Shown in pieces: positions 1-9,685 of a stretch of DNA of 64,000 nucleotides. The notes beneath the pieces are model-generated. The model searched no databases, was not told the origin of the DNA, and saw only the letters and a list, made by a program, of their open reading frames with translations. The position numbers were made by a program, and so were the translations under genes. Source of the DNA: Acetivibrio straminisolvens JCM 21531. GTDB taxonomy: Bacteria; Bacillota; Clostridia; Acetivibrionales; Acetivibrionaceae. Each line of letters begins with the position of its first letter. The stretch's first letter is position 1. The stretch is taken from the NCBI RefSeq assembly GCF_000521465.1, contig NZ_BAVR01000001.1, positions 61,510-125,509 of the forward strand, written 5' to 3'.

Positions 1-22
1 TTTTAGATGGGGGTGTGAATCG

Positions 23-3000
23 ATGATAGAAAAGAAAAATGCTGTGCTGTTGGAGAAAAGACCCGAAGAGGCTAAAAAGTACTGGCTTGAAAAACTGTCT
101 TCCGAAATGAGCTGCGCAAGCCTTCCCGTTGATTTTGCAAGGACTGATAAATACAAAAGGGCAGAGTGCAAAATAAACTTTGACAAAAAGAGCTTGGATA
201 AACTATTGGAGGTTTATGGCGACAACGAGCTCGATTTATACACTTTTCTTTTGACGGTATACAAGGTTTTGCTTTTTAAATATACAGGCCAGGAGGATAT
301 AACTGTTGCGTCTCCGGTGATTGGGGAGAATTGCAAAGCCAACCGGATTATACCTTTAAGGGACTTTATTGAAGACGAAATAACCTTTGACCAACTGTTG
401 GGCAGGGTTGCCAACACAGTGAATGAGGCATACGAGAATCAATGCTATCCTATTTCCGACGTAGTTATATGTTGGGCATAAAAGATAACAAGAATTCCTT
501 TGCCGGTACGGTTTTGGCATATGAGAGCATTCATGGGAAAGAACTCCGTATTGAGGAAGAGAATATACAGGCAGTTTTTATTTCCTTCAAAAAAGAGGGT
601 GCTGAGATTTCGGGGAATATTGTCTACAACTCAAAAGTTTACAGTGAGGATACAATAGAGAGATTTTCCAAGAAGTACTCCCATGTATTGAGTCAGGTTC
701 TGAAAGACAAGAATATGAAAATTGCCGATATTGAGCTTATCACTGAGGATGAGAGAGAACTTATACTTACGGAATTTAATAAAACCACCACACAGTATCC
801 GTGGGATAAAACAATATGTGAGTTGTTTGAAGAACAGGCTGAAAAAGTTCCTGAAAATATTGCCTTGGTATTTGGAGACGAAACCATGACCTACAGGGGG
901 CTTAATACAAAGTCCAACCAGCTTGCCCGGCTGTTGAGAGAAGAAATGGGCGAAACTTCGCCAAATCCAGTAATAGGCATAATGATGGAACGTTCCATGG
1001 AAATGATTATAGGAATACTGGGCATTTTGAAATCAGGAGCGGCATATTTGCCGATAGACCCAGAACACCCGGCGGACAGGATACGATATATGCTTGAAGA
1101 CAGTAAAGCTTTATTTCTTCTCACAGAAGAGGGACTTTTTAATGTTTGGAAGGGCTTGGGTATAAAGGTTGTCAATATTAAAGATGACCTTATATACAAA
1201 GGTGATTGCTTGAATCTGCCGAAAAACAATAAGAGTACGGACCTTGCCTACATAATGTACACATCCGGTTCAACGGGAAAACCGAAAGGCAATCTTATTA
1301 CCCATTACAATATCAGTAGAGTCGTAAAAAATACCAATTATATTGATATTAACAGCAATGACACCTTGCTTCAACTTTCAAATTATGCTTTTGACGGCTC
1401 GGTATTTGATATTTATGGGGCGTTGCTGAACGGAGCAAAGCTTGTTCTTGTAGATAAGGGAACCATTCTTGACATGCCTTCGCTTTCAAGACTTATAAAA
1501 AATCAGAAAATAACGGTATTCTTTCTAACCACCGCATTGTTTAACACTTTAGTAGACATAAATATAGGCTGCTTTGATCATATAAGGAAAGTGCTGTTTG
1601 GAGGAGAAAGAGTATCGGTTCCCCATGTGAGAAAAGCTTTGGAGTATATGGGCCCAGGCAGGATAATCCATGTTTACGGCCCAACCGAGAGTACAGTTTA
1701 TGCAACATATTATCCTGTGGATGAAATCTCTTCGGATGCTGTGACAATTCCTATAGGCAGGCCAATTTCAAATACCCAGGTGTATATTGTGGGGAAAAAT
1801 AACTGTTTACAGCCCGTAGGAGTTCCCGGAGAACTGTGTATTTCAGGGCAGGGATTGGCATTGGGGTATTTGAACAATCCAAAGCTTACAAGAGAGAAGT
1901 TTGTACCGAATCCCTTCGAGAAAGAATTATCGGATTTCAACCCTCATTTTTCTCCCAATGTCATGTACAAAACCGGAGATCTTGCAAGATGGTTGCCTGA
2001 CGGGAATATAGAGTTTTTGGGAAGAATTGATTATCAGGTTAAAATAAGAGGTTTTCGAATTGAATTGGAAGAGATTGAGAAACAGCTTATGACATATGAG
2101 GAAGTAAAGGAAACAGTGGTAATCGACAGGGTGGCAGAAGACGGTGCCAAATACTTGTGTGCATATTTTACAAGCGACAAAAAAGTCGCACCAAAGCAAC
2201 TGATGGAACATCTTTCCCGAACCTTGCCTGACTACATGATACCCTCATTTTTTGTACAAATGGATAAGCTTCCTCTTACATCAAACGGTAAGGTAAACAG
2301 AAAAGCTTTGCCGGAACCTGCAAGGTGTGCAAATGAAGATACCGATTATTCCGCTCCGGAAAATGACATTGAAGAGAAACTGGCAGAAGTATGGCAGCGG
2401 GTTCTTGGAATTGACAAAGTAAGTACAACAAAAAGATTTCTTGAATTGGGAGGAGACTCGATAAAGGCTATAAAAATAGCAGCAGAAGCTGAAAAATCGG
2501 GCATAAACATAAAGGTAAGCGATATATTCAGGTTTGGGACAATATCTAAAATTGCTGAAAACGTTAAAAGAAACGGAACGAAGGAAAAGTCGATTTCTAA
2601 CAGCGAAACAGGGGAAACTGAATTGGGCAAACTCTTAAAAGCCAACTCCGGAAAGGAATTTGAAAATGAAAACCGGAGGATACTCCCGATAAAGCTGCAA
2701 AACGATGTTACAACATACCTTCACAGGTCATTGCCTTTATGCGCCATCTTAAGCGATGAAAGAAATTATTCTTGGTTTTACAGGCACTTCATACAAGTTT
2801 TTTCAACCACCCATACCTACGGTACAATAAGACTCGAATATCTCGAAAGGATGAACTTCTATTCGGATATATACGATGAGGTCTGCTATGGGTATAAAGA
2901 TTTGGAGGATGTTGAGGATATTATAAAGTTCATAATTGATAAAATAGACTCGGGACATTACATTATAATCAACGTGGATGAGTACTATTTGCCTCAGAAA

Positions 3001-3766
3001 AGCAGGTATTTGAAGGAACACTTTGTGCACCAGCAGCTAATTTACGGATATGATAACAGTAGAAAAGATAATGGCAATAGGCTTTGACAGTGAACGATTA
3101 TTTACGCATATAGAATTTGATTATAATGATTTTGCTAAAGCCTATGAAAAGGGAAAAGTAAATTGCAGTGAATTTATTACATGGGTTGATGAAAGGGCTG
3201 TGCAGACGCTAAGACCAAAGGATATAAGAGATGAGTATCATTTTGAGCCCAAGTATTTTGGAGAGCAGTTGGAAAAATATTTAATTTCTTCAGACGCGGA
3301 CAGTGAAATTGTATATGATTTTGCGTCTTCTGAAGAGCTAAAGAAATGCGACCCTGTCAGGTTCGGCATTGATTATCATGATGCTTTAATACATCATATT
3401 CAAAATGTGTTAAATGGAAACTTTACCGTCTATTATAATTGCTTCCACCTGCTTTACGAGCATAAAAAGGGGATACTAGACAGGCTTCAATATATATTTG
3501 AAACATATGGCGGAACTGAAGAATTAAAAGGGCTTATTGATGAATACTCCAAGATACTGGCCAGGGCAAATGCAATCAGGCTTAAAGCCTTTGAAATGGA
3601 TTGTGTTGCTGAAAATCCCGAGCATGTTAGTCCGATGCAAAAATTGCCGTATGAGTATATAAAGCCTATAATGGAGAATTTTATCGACGAGATTCGATTG
3701 ATAAAAAGTGAAGAGCATGGGGTGTTAAAGCAGATTGCAAGTTTTCTTTCAGCCATGAATTCGTAA
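23..3766 (+). CDS. Stand-alone NRPS-like protein (partial C, A, PCP, BtrH-like C-terminus)
   Basis: This gene encodes a protein of about 1245 residues, read through two frame breaks (near 472, where tgttg needs one more T, and near 3060). Residues ~15-220 resemble the second half of a condensation domain and no HHxxxDG motif is seen, so the C domain is incomplete or begins outside the window. An adenylation domain follows (~262-770) with YTSGSTGKPKG, YGPTE, YKTGDLARW and NGKVNRKAL. A carrier domain carries LGGDSIKAIK near 807. The last ~350 residues look like a BtrH-type cysteine-peptidase-like domain. By alignment to GrsA I read the A-domain pocket as D-G-F-F-L-G-V-V-Y plus the A10 Lys, a code known for isoleucine. 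The start at 23 has a GGGGGTG ribosome site. The peptide product is unknown, and no thioesterase is adjacent. Confidence 0.75.
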
Positions 3767-3828
3767 GTCTTAGTATTAATATGTATTTGTGAAGAGTGTG
3801 AAACAACGTTTGCAAATTAGGCAGCAAT

Positions 3829-3880
3829 AATAGGCTTTCTATGGTGAAATAAACTCATAGAAAGCCTATTGCTTTGTCTT
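3829..3880. terminator. Intrinsic terminator after the NRPS gene
   Basis: A perfect 15-bp stem (AATAGGCTTTCTATG at 3829-3843, its complement at 3856-3870) has a 12-nt loop. The T-rich tail is weak on the plus strand. It lies between the convergent NRPS and RIC genes and could act in both directions. Confidence 0.75.
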
Positions 3881-3977
3881 CTTGGAGTGAAATGAAAGAG
3901 GTCAAAGGGATTCGATGTCTTTTGTATGAATTTTAGATGGATGTTTTGCCTATCCTCTAATAACTTGTGATGGGTGG

Positions 3978-4679
3978 CTATTGTATCGTGTTAAACCGCC
4001 TAAACAGGATGTTGTTCTCAAGGTGTATATGCTGAAACAAGTCTGCTTCAAGCTCCTGAAGCTTGTCAAATGCTCTGCAATAGGTATTGCAGCCATCATT
4101 AGGCACACTGTAATCATTTGTTGTTTTTCTTAGCTCCTTTAGAATATCGCCTGCCGCATCGTGTTCATCTTCTGTTTCCTTCATGACGGCAGAAATCCTG
4201 TTTAAGAGCTCGTTTGAAGGTTTAGAGTCAAATTCCTTGATGACCGGAAAAAGAATTTCTTCTTCCTTAATCAAATGCTGCTCCAATTCTGTCTTAAGAC
4301 TGTGAAACAGCTTGTGAACCCTAAAAAGATTGGGATGGTTTGAACCGTGAACTCTCAATATTTTTGTTGTAAGTTCACTAAGTTCGGGAAGAATCCTTCT
4401 CAAGAGAACATGGTGCGTGCTTACTATATAATCAATCAACTTAGTTGATGGCATTTCCATAAAATTAGTTTGATTTGAGATGTTTTTGGACTCTTCATAA
4501 GCAGCCTCCAATCTTCTTAATAATTGCTGTTCATCTATATTCTCAGCCTTTATCACTTCAGAAAGGGATCTATGTCCTCCGCAGCAAAAATCAATATTAA
4601 ATTCTTTGAAAACCTCGCTTGCTTTTGGCATAATAGAAACAATTTCGCCAATGCTCTGTGACCTGTTAAATGTGTTCAT
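3978..4679 (-). CDS. Iron-sulfur cluster repair di-iron protein (RIC/ScdA/YtfE family)
   Basis: A 233-residue protein with the two-part RIC architecture. An N-terminal ScdA_N domain carries the FCCGGHRSL motif near residue 32, and a C-terminal hemerythrin-like domain supplies His/Glu ligands (STHHVLLRR, HLIKEEEILFP, EDEHDAAG, HIHLENNILFRRF). Members of this family repair Fe-S clusters damaged by NO or oxidants. The gene lies 21 bp downstream of the flavodiiron protein gene on the same strand and probably shares its Fnr-type promoter. A decayed second copy lies at about 7987-8110. Length is normal for the family. Confidence 0.9.
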   Translation of the reverse strand: MNTFNRSQSIGEIVSIMPKASEVFKEFNIDFCCGGHRSLSEVIKAENIDEQQLLRRLEAAYEESKNISNQTNFMEMPSTKLIDYIVSTHHVLLRRILPELSELTTKILRVHGSNHPNLFRVHKLFHSLKTELEQHLIKEEEILFPVIKEFDSKPSNELLNRISAVMKETEDEHDAAGDILKELRKTTNDYSVPNDGCNTYCRAFDKLQELEADLFQHIHLENNILFRRFNTIQ

Positions 4680-4700
4680 AAATATTCTCCTTTCTCTCTA

Positions 4701-5929
4701 TCAATGGGTTAATACTTGCTCTCCAAAAACTCTGCCAGCTTCCTCGGCAGCTTCAAGGCCTTCCTCACGGGCAAACTTAATGCGCAGAGGGAATAACGGG
4801 ATATCAACACCTGTACTGCCGATGAGATATTTTTGATTAATCACGTTAAAGCCAATTTTATCAAGATAGTTTTCAATGTGCATGATGCTTCTCCGCTCCA
4901 ACCGTAGGAGCCGAAAGCCGCTGCAAATTTACTCTTGACTTCTTCTCCTTCCAACGATTTAAGGAGTTCTTCAACATTTCCAACCATATCCGCGTACTTT
5001 GTGGAACTTCCCACCAAAATACCGTCACTTTCCAAAATTCGTTTCTTAACTTCATCCAAATCGGCATTTTTAAGGTTGAATACGGATGTTTCCACTCCTG
5101 TTTTTTCAAGTCCTTGGGCAAGCTTTTGAGCTATTTTTGAAGTATTCCCTGTCATAGTGGAATATACAATTGTAACTTTCTTAGGATGTTGCTGTTCCGG
5201 AATTGTGCTCATTTCATCATACATTTGAATAAACTTTGCAGCATTATCACGCAGAATATATCCGTGGGAAGGAGCAATTACCTCTATATCGAGTTTTTTA
5301 ATCTTTTCCAGCATATCCCTTACATAAGGTCTGTGAGGTGCCATGATGAGTTTGTAGTAGACTTTAAAGTCTTCAATATATTCACCTTTTGCCAAATCGT
5401 TAAACAGCTCGTAGTTTGCTATATGGGTGCTGAAGATATCGCAAGGGAAAAGGATTTTATTCTCTTCCACGTAGGTAATCATTGTTTCCTCAGTGTGCAG
5501 GTAAGGGGTTTCAAAAAATCGCAGTGTTTTCCCGCCTATATCCAATGTATCTTTGTCTTTAATAATGACAAATTCTCTATGATGCAGCTTAAACATATCC
5601 TTTAGCAGTTCTGCGGCCAATCTAGTGGTCACGATTTTTGCCTTTTTTGCTTTGGCAGCCAAAGCGGGCAATGCCCCTGCATGATCCGGTTCCACATGGT
5701 TGATTACGATGTATTCGATACTTTCCGGGTCAATAATTTTACTGAGGTTGTCAACATATTCCTTTCCAAATTCGATATCCACCGTATCAATTACAGTCGG
5801 CTTTTCTGTTGTTAAAAGATAACTGTTGTATGTTGTTCCCCTCTCCAGAATCAGACGATGGAACGGCACTTTACGGTCATCCACTTTTCCTACCCAAAAT
5901 ATATTATTCGCAAGTTTAATTGTATCCAT
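4701..5929 (-). CDS. A-type flavoprotein / flavodiiron NO- or O2-reductase
   Basis: A protein of about 409 residues, merged across one frame break near 4880 where TCATG should read TCAATG. The N-terminal metallo-beta-lactamase domain has the di-iron ligands HVEPDHAG, the YLHTEE region and APSHGY. The C-terminal flavodoxin domain has YSTMTGNTSKIA and FGSYGWSGEAS. These enzymes reduce NO or O2 with electrons from rubredoxin or NADH:rubredoxin reductase in anaerobes. Its operon partner is the RIC gene. The upstream region holds a TGAC-CTGT-GTCA operator placed for Fnr-type activation. Whether NO or O2 is the physiological substrate cannot be told from sequence. Confidence 0.9.
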
Positions 5930-5974
5930 AATTAAGACCTCCTTGATTATTTAATATTTTCGTTTCCTTCGCTA

Positions 5975-6022
5975 TGATTAAATCATACAACGTTTTGAAT
6001 TTTAAAACTGTGACCTGTGTCA
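5975..6022 (-). promoter_or_regulatory. Promoter with Fnr/Crp-type operator for the flavodiiron-RIC operon
   Basis: On the minus strand a TATGAT -10 box lies at 5982-5987. Twenty-three bases upstream is a perfect inverted repeat, TGAC-CTGT-GTCA (6011-6022). The centre of the repeat is about 41.5 bases upstream of the predicted start point (~5975), the classic position for a class II Crp/Fnr activator. An Fnr-like gene lies 2 kb away at 8159-8855. The -35 box is poor, as expected for an activated promoter. Confidence 0.6.
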
Positions 6023-6043
6023 TAATTTTGGACAAATAAAAAA

Positions 6044-6071
6044 CCAAGCGTTAAATTTTGTTTTCGCTTGG
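6044..6071. terminator. Stem-loop, terminator copy 1
   Basis: CCAAGCG (6044-6050) pairs with CGCTTGG (6065-6071), with an A run before it and a T-rich loop. The same hairpin occurs at 8122-8148 beside the Fnr gene, where it is the natural terminator. Here it is part of a duplicated segment. Confidence 0.6.
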
Positions 6072-6078
6072 CTTTCAT

Positions 6079-6115
6079 TCCATAGAGCAGCAATATTTCG
6101 AATGATTATCCGGTG
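6079..6115 (-). pseudogene. Remnant of the 3' end of an Fnr/Crp gene
   Basis: The sequence around CATAGAGCAGCAATATTTCG nearly repeats the last codons of the Fnr-like gene at 8159-8190 and follows the same terminator stem-loop in the same order. Only about 25-35 bases of coding remnant survive. It marks one edge of the rearrangement around the ECF sigma cassette. Confidence 0.55.
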
Positions 6116-6219
6116 CTCTCTCTTTTATTTTGACGGTTTTTTCTGTCTTGATTTCTGGTATCATTATAATTGATTTTTCAAGGTTCAGACGCTATTTTTC
6201 AGCTGCGAAGAATTTTGGG

Positions 6220-7344
6220 TTAGAAAATTATTTTTTCCAAAGTATTTTCAGAAACATTTAGTCTATATAATCGGCCGTTGTAGGATGGATGATATAAATA
6301 TATGTGTTGGCCGAAGACTTTTATTGTTGTTGCTTCTATTTGGACTAATTTTACCAAGTCGCCGTTATCAAGGGACATTTTATATAAATAGTTTTGATTT
6401 TCTAATAATCTTTCATGTGTGAAATAAATTTCACCATTAAATATATCAAATTCTCCTGTTGAAATCCAAATATCCCTGCCATTGCTTCTAACTTTCTCAA
6501 TATTATTGCCGTCTGTTGTTATTTTGTATAGGAAACAGTTATCGTCAGTATTATAAAAATAAATATTGTTTTTGTATATATCAAAGTAGTAGACGGTTCT
6601 ATCGTATATTTTTACAGTATTTTTCCCATCTAACTCGGCTTTATAAAGACCTTCGTCATTTTCATTGCTTGATGAAAAGTAAACATTTCCATTATATACA
6701 TGAAGTGTATGAGCGTAAACGTTTGAAATCTTCTCCATATTGGAGCCGTCATTTTTAATACGAAAGATTCCGTCATTTGAACTATAATATATCCAATCTT
6801 CGAAAACTGCTATATTCCACGTTGCATTGGTTTTTTCCAGAACCTTTCTATTTGTACCGTCAGTTTTTAACATAACAATTTTCCCGTCAGCCATATCAAT
6901 ATAATAAATATCACCATTGTCGATTGTAAAATTTGCTACGCTGTCATCGCTTATTTTTTTAATCTTATTTTCATCTAAGTCCATACAATAAAGCTTGCTT
7001 TCATCTTTGAAATTCTGAAAAAATAATTTATTGTCATATTCGGCAACAGCCAAAAAGGGACTGGCATGCATATTCGGATTAAGGTTTATACCGGATATTA
7101 TTCCACTTATGCGCAAAAATGCATATATTCCAATAATCATAAATATGAAAGCAGCAACAATTGAAGCAATTCTTCCCGGAACAAACATTCTGGTTTGCTT
7201 AGGTAATTCGGCAGGGGAAAAATTAATTTCTTCCAAGTTACTTGCTTTGGAATTTACTATTTTATCCCAAACATCAACTTCCAGGTTGTCAACTGCAGTT
7301 GATATCATAGAAAGTATCTTTTTCTCAGTAATTGATTTTTTCAT
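6220..7344 (-). CDS. Putative anti-sigma factor with DUF5050-type beta-propeller sensor
   Basis: A 374-residue protein with one membrane segment at about residues 58-79 (IASIVAAFIFMIIGIYAF). The short N-terminal part would be cytoplasmic. The large outer domain has repeated IYY/LYK...DGxNxxK units typical of DUF5050/TolB-like propellers. The start follows an AGGGGTG site. It lies 8 bp downstream of an ECF sigma gene on the same strand, the usual arrangement of sigma and membrane anti-sigma. The anti-sigma role is inferred from context and topology, and the ligand is unknown. The pair sits inside a duplicated segment of the stress-response cluster. Confidence 0.65.
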   Translation of the reverse strand: MKKSITEKKILSMISTAVDNLEVDVWDKIVNSKASNLEEINFSPAELPKQTRMFVPGRIASIVAAFIFMIIGIYAFLRISGIISGINLNPNMHASPFLAVAEYDNKLFFQNFKDESKLYCMDLDENKIKKISDDSVANFTIDNGDIYYIDMADGKIVMLKTDGTNRKVLEKTNATWNIAVFEDWIYYSSNDGIFRIKNDGSNMEKISNVYAHTLHVYNGNVYFSSSNENDEGLYKAELDGKNTVKIYDRTVYYFDIYKNNIYFYNTDDNCFLYKITTDGNNIEKVRSNGRDIWISTGEFDIFNGEIYFTHERLLENQNYLYKMSLDNGDLVKLVQIEATTIKVFGQHIYLYHPSYNGRLYRLNVSENTLEKIIF

Positions 7345-7352
7345 TGGCTAAA

Positions 7353-7895
7353 TCACCCCTTTTCATAAATTGTTTTAGACGATAATGCTTTTCTTAGCTT
7401 TCCTAAGGCTCTGATGTAATACCACCTTTCGGTGGATTGTGGAATATTTAGTAATTTGGCTATTTCTCTGTGTTTCAATCCGGAAACAGCGTAAAGTATT
7501 ATAATTTGACGTTCGTTTTTGTTAAGTTTCGTAAGTGCTTCTTTTAACAGAAACTTTTCTAAGCTTAAATCAAAATCTTTAAAAAATAATTCTTCTAATA
7601 ATTCATTATCTTCAAAAGTAACTTCATATTTTCTTTTCTTTAACAGATTCAAAGATAAATTGCGTGCAATTTGGAATATCCATGCAACTCCATTGGTTCC
7701 TTCCAAATATAAATTTGACTTGGTTTTAATTCGGATAAATGTTTCTTGTACTACATCTTCAGCCAATGATTTATCTCCAAGGATTGAGAAAGCAAAAGCA
7801 AAGACCGGTTTATGCATTTTTTTAAATAGTATCTCAAATGAAGAATCGTTGGCGCTTTTTAATGAACTAAGTAATATGTCAATTTCATTATTCAA
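7353..7895 (-). CDS. ECF-type RNA polymerase sigma factor
   Basis: A 180-residue protein with sigma region 2 (FAFSILGDKSLAEDVVQETF, the -10 recognition helix area) and region 4 (LNKNERQIIILYAVSGLKHR with a following helix-turn-helix). It starts at a TTG with an ideal GGGAGGTG site eight bases upstream. It is probably translated together with the downstream membrane protein, which would hold it inactive. The target promoters are not identifiable here. Confidence 0.88.
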   Translation of the reverse strand: MNNEIDILLSSLKSANDSSFEILFKKMHKPVFAFAFSILGDKSLAEDVVQETFIRIKTKSNLYLEGTNGVAWIFQIARNLSLNLLKKRKYEVTFEDNELLEELFFKDFDLSLEKFLLKEALTKLNKNERQIIILYAVSGLKHREIAKLLNIPQSTERWYYIRALGKLRKALSSKTIYEKG

Positions 7896-7986
7896 GTATT
7901 TTTCACCTCCCTCATAAATATAAACAATTTAAGCAATCATTTTGTTGGAGAAAATCATATTTTTGGGCAAAATTTCAATATTAAAT

Positions 7987-8110
7987 GCAACATTTGCTCC
8001 TCCAATTCTGTTTTGAGGCTGTGAAAAAGCGTTTGAACCATTATTTTAATATCTTTGTTGAAAGTTCACTAAGCTCGGGAAGAATCCTTCTAAAAAAAGA
8101 TGATGCATAT
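7987..8110 (-). pseudogene. Decayed second copy of the RIC gene (internal fragment)
   Basis: This stretch aligns with the intact RIC gene at about 4265-4410. Shared blocks include CTCCAATTCTGT, ACTGTGAAA-like, and AGTTCACTAAG followed by TCGGGAAGAATCCTTCT. An internal deletion and several point changes are present, and no frame remains open. It lies directly before the Fnr terminator, mirroring an ancestral RIC-Fnr neighbourhood. Confidence 0.7.
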
Positions 8111-8121
8111 TTCTATAAAAA

Positions 8122-8148
8122 ACCAAGCGCAAAATTCCGTTTCCGCTT
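8122..8148 (-). terminator. Terminator of the Fnr-like gene (copy 2 of the stem-loop)
   Basis: CCAAGCG and CGCTTGG arms enclose an A/T-C rich loop, with an A run on the plus strand that becomes a U run on the minus-strand transcript. It lies immediately after the stop codon of the Fnr-like gene at 8159. Confidence 0.7.
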
Positions 8149-8158
8149 GGCTTTCATG

Positions 8159-8855
8159 CTATAGAGCATCAATATTTCGAATAATAACTTTCTTGTTTCC
8201 GACCATTTCGATAATTCCTTCTTCCTGCAAAAGATTCATTTTCCGACTGACGGTCTCCCGCGCAACACCGATATAATTTGCAATTCCTTCACGGCTTAAC
8301 GGCAGTTCGACAATGATTCCGTTTTGACTTTCTTTACCGTATTTTTTTGCAAATTCTATGAGAACTGCGTTTACCCTCTCTTCTGCATTTTTTGTCCCCA
8401 TGCTCTCCACTGCGTTTTCCAGCCGTTCCAACCTGTTGCATAGCTCCTCAATGATTTTCAAACCGATTTCAGAGTATTCTCGGAGGAGTTTTTTGAAATC
8501 ATCTTTTTTAATTGTACAGGCATGGGTTTCCTCCAATGCTTCAACACTGTATTGAGCGTTTTGGTTTATAAGAAGGTTCTTTTCACCGAAAAAGTCCCCT
8601 TGAGAAAAGATATATAGAATCTGCTCTTTTCCTTCAAAGGTATCCCTAAAAGCTTTCACTTTTCCGCTGTTAATTATAATTAGGCTGTTTAGGGGTGAGC
8701 CTTCAAGAATAATCATCTCTCCCCGGGAATATTGCTTTCTTATTATCAGGTTTACAACCCTGTTAATTTCCTCTGCGTTCAAGGTGGAAAATATCGGGAC
8801 TCTTTTGCGCAATTTTATGCTGACATCTTTCACAGTTGCAACTATGGTTATTCAT
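8159..8855 (-). CDS. Crp/Fnr-family regulator with N-terminal cysteine cluster
   Basis: The protein is a cyclic-nucleotide-binding-like beta-roll (GEMIILEGSPLNSLIIINSG, FFGEKNLL) plus a C-terminal winged helix (LSREGIANYIGVARETVSRK). The longest open frame begins at 8833, but the good GGAGAG site at 8861-8868 serves an ATG at 8855. From that ATG the frame reads MNNHSCNCERCQHK. Two homopolymer single-base losses (TT for TTT, AAAA for AAAAA) then join it to KRVPIFSTLN, restoring a further Cys. The result, C6-x-C8-x2-C11-x4-C16, resembles the iron-sulfur site of FNR-type sensors. It is likely the regulator of the flavodiiron-RIC operon. HcpR/Dnr-type NO sensing is possible. Confidence 0.8.
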
Positions 8856-9299
8856 TTGATTACTCTCCTTTTTAGTCAAATACGGAGTTATATATTGATT
8901 GTTTACAATGTAGCAGCCTGTAATTCGTTATAAAGCTTGAATTTTGCGAGCAGAGTATTAATTATTGCAGAGCGTTTTACATTTATGGCGATAAAAATGC
9001 ATTTTCATTTTACCTACAGATTTATTTTACCCCAACTTGCCGGTGTCTGCAATTCGGGGTATTGCTTAATATCTTTTCTGAATACAATTATCTGCATCCG
9101 TTTTGCCGGAATTATAGTTTCCAACAATAAGAATTGTTTACTGCTTTATTAAATTTTGTCGGAAAGTATGATGAAATTTTGTTATGCTTATCAAATCTCT
9201 TTCAACAGGACAAAAAGCAAATCGAATGAACTCCAATACTGTGGCAGAGATTGTTCCGATAGGGACTAAATAATAATTTGCATGCCAAGGGGTGCAATC
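8856..9299. other. Gene-poor intergenic region
   Basis: This 444-bp stretch separates the divergent Fnr-like and NUDIX genes. The part next to 8856 must hold the Fnr promoter, but I see no convincing -35/-10 pair. A minus-strand open stretch at about 9015-9122 gives a plausible-looking but unrecognised peptide without a ribosome site, perhaps an old gene fragment. Confidence 0.4.
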
Positions 9300-9623
9300 A
9301 TGGTTAATTTGATAGTGCATGGATTAATTGTTAAAGAGGGTAAAGTATTGTTGATTAAGAGAAGCAGAATAAAAAGGGGCAAACCCAATTTCAACGCAGA
9401 ACGTTGGGATATTCCCGGAGGGACTGTGGAGATGAATGAGGAACTGTGTAAGGCAGTGGTACGTGAAGTAAAGGAAGAAACAAACTGTACTGCGGTTCCC
9501 GGAAATATTTTATATGACATGTACCAGTATGATCAACGGAAGGAGAGGGGATTTCTAACGTTGATATATCAAATGGATATCAAAGTAAACAACTTTCTAA
9601 GATGGTTAATATGTAGGGTGTAA
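9300..9623 (+). CDS. NUDIX hydrolase, shortened at the C-terminus
   Basis: A NUDIX hydrolase of about 107 residues. The NUDIX box is clear: GTVEMNEELCKAVVREVKEE, with Thr-Asn where Gly usually follows. Such enzymes hydrolyse nucleoside diphosphates linked to another moiety. The ATG at 9300 has AAGGGGTG seven bases upstream. Family members are normally ~140 residues, and here the homology stops after ...IYQMDIK and ends in an unrelated hydrophobic tail. The gene may be truncated by a deletion or frame error. It precedes NAD-metabolism genes but is not obviously co-transcribed. Confidence 0.75.
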   Translation: MVNLIVHGLIVKEGKVLLIKRSRIKRGKPNFNAERWDIPGGTVEMNEELCKAVVREVKEETNCTAVPGNILYDMYQYDQRKERGFLTLIYQMDIKVNNFLRWLICRV

Positions 9624-9685
9624 GTTGCTTTGGTTCGAAAGTTGATTAAATAGTTAAGAATAGAGAGGAGTGAAAAGGGGTTGGT

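Noticed and set aside
8937..9152. Possible small genes in the Fnr-NUDIX gap on either strand
   Set aside because: Composition is weak and no ribosome site precedes a start codon; at best a gene fragment.
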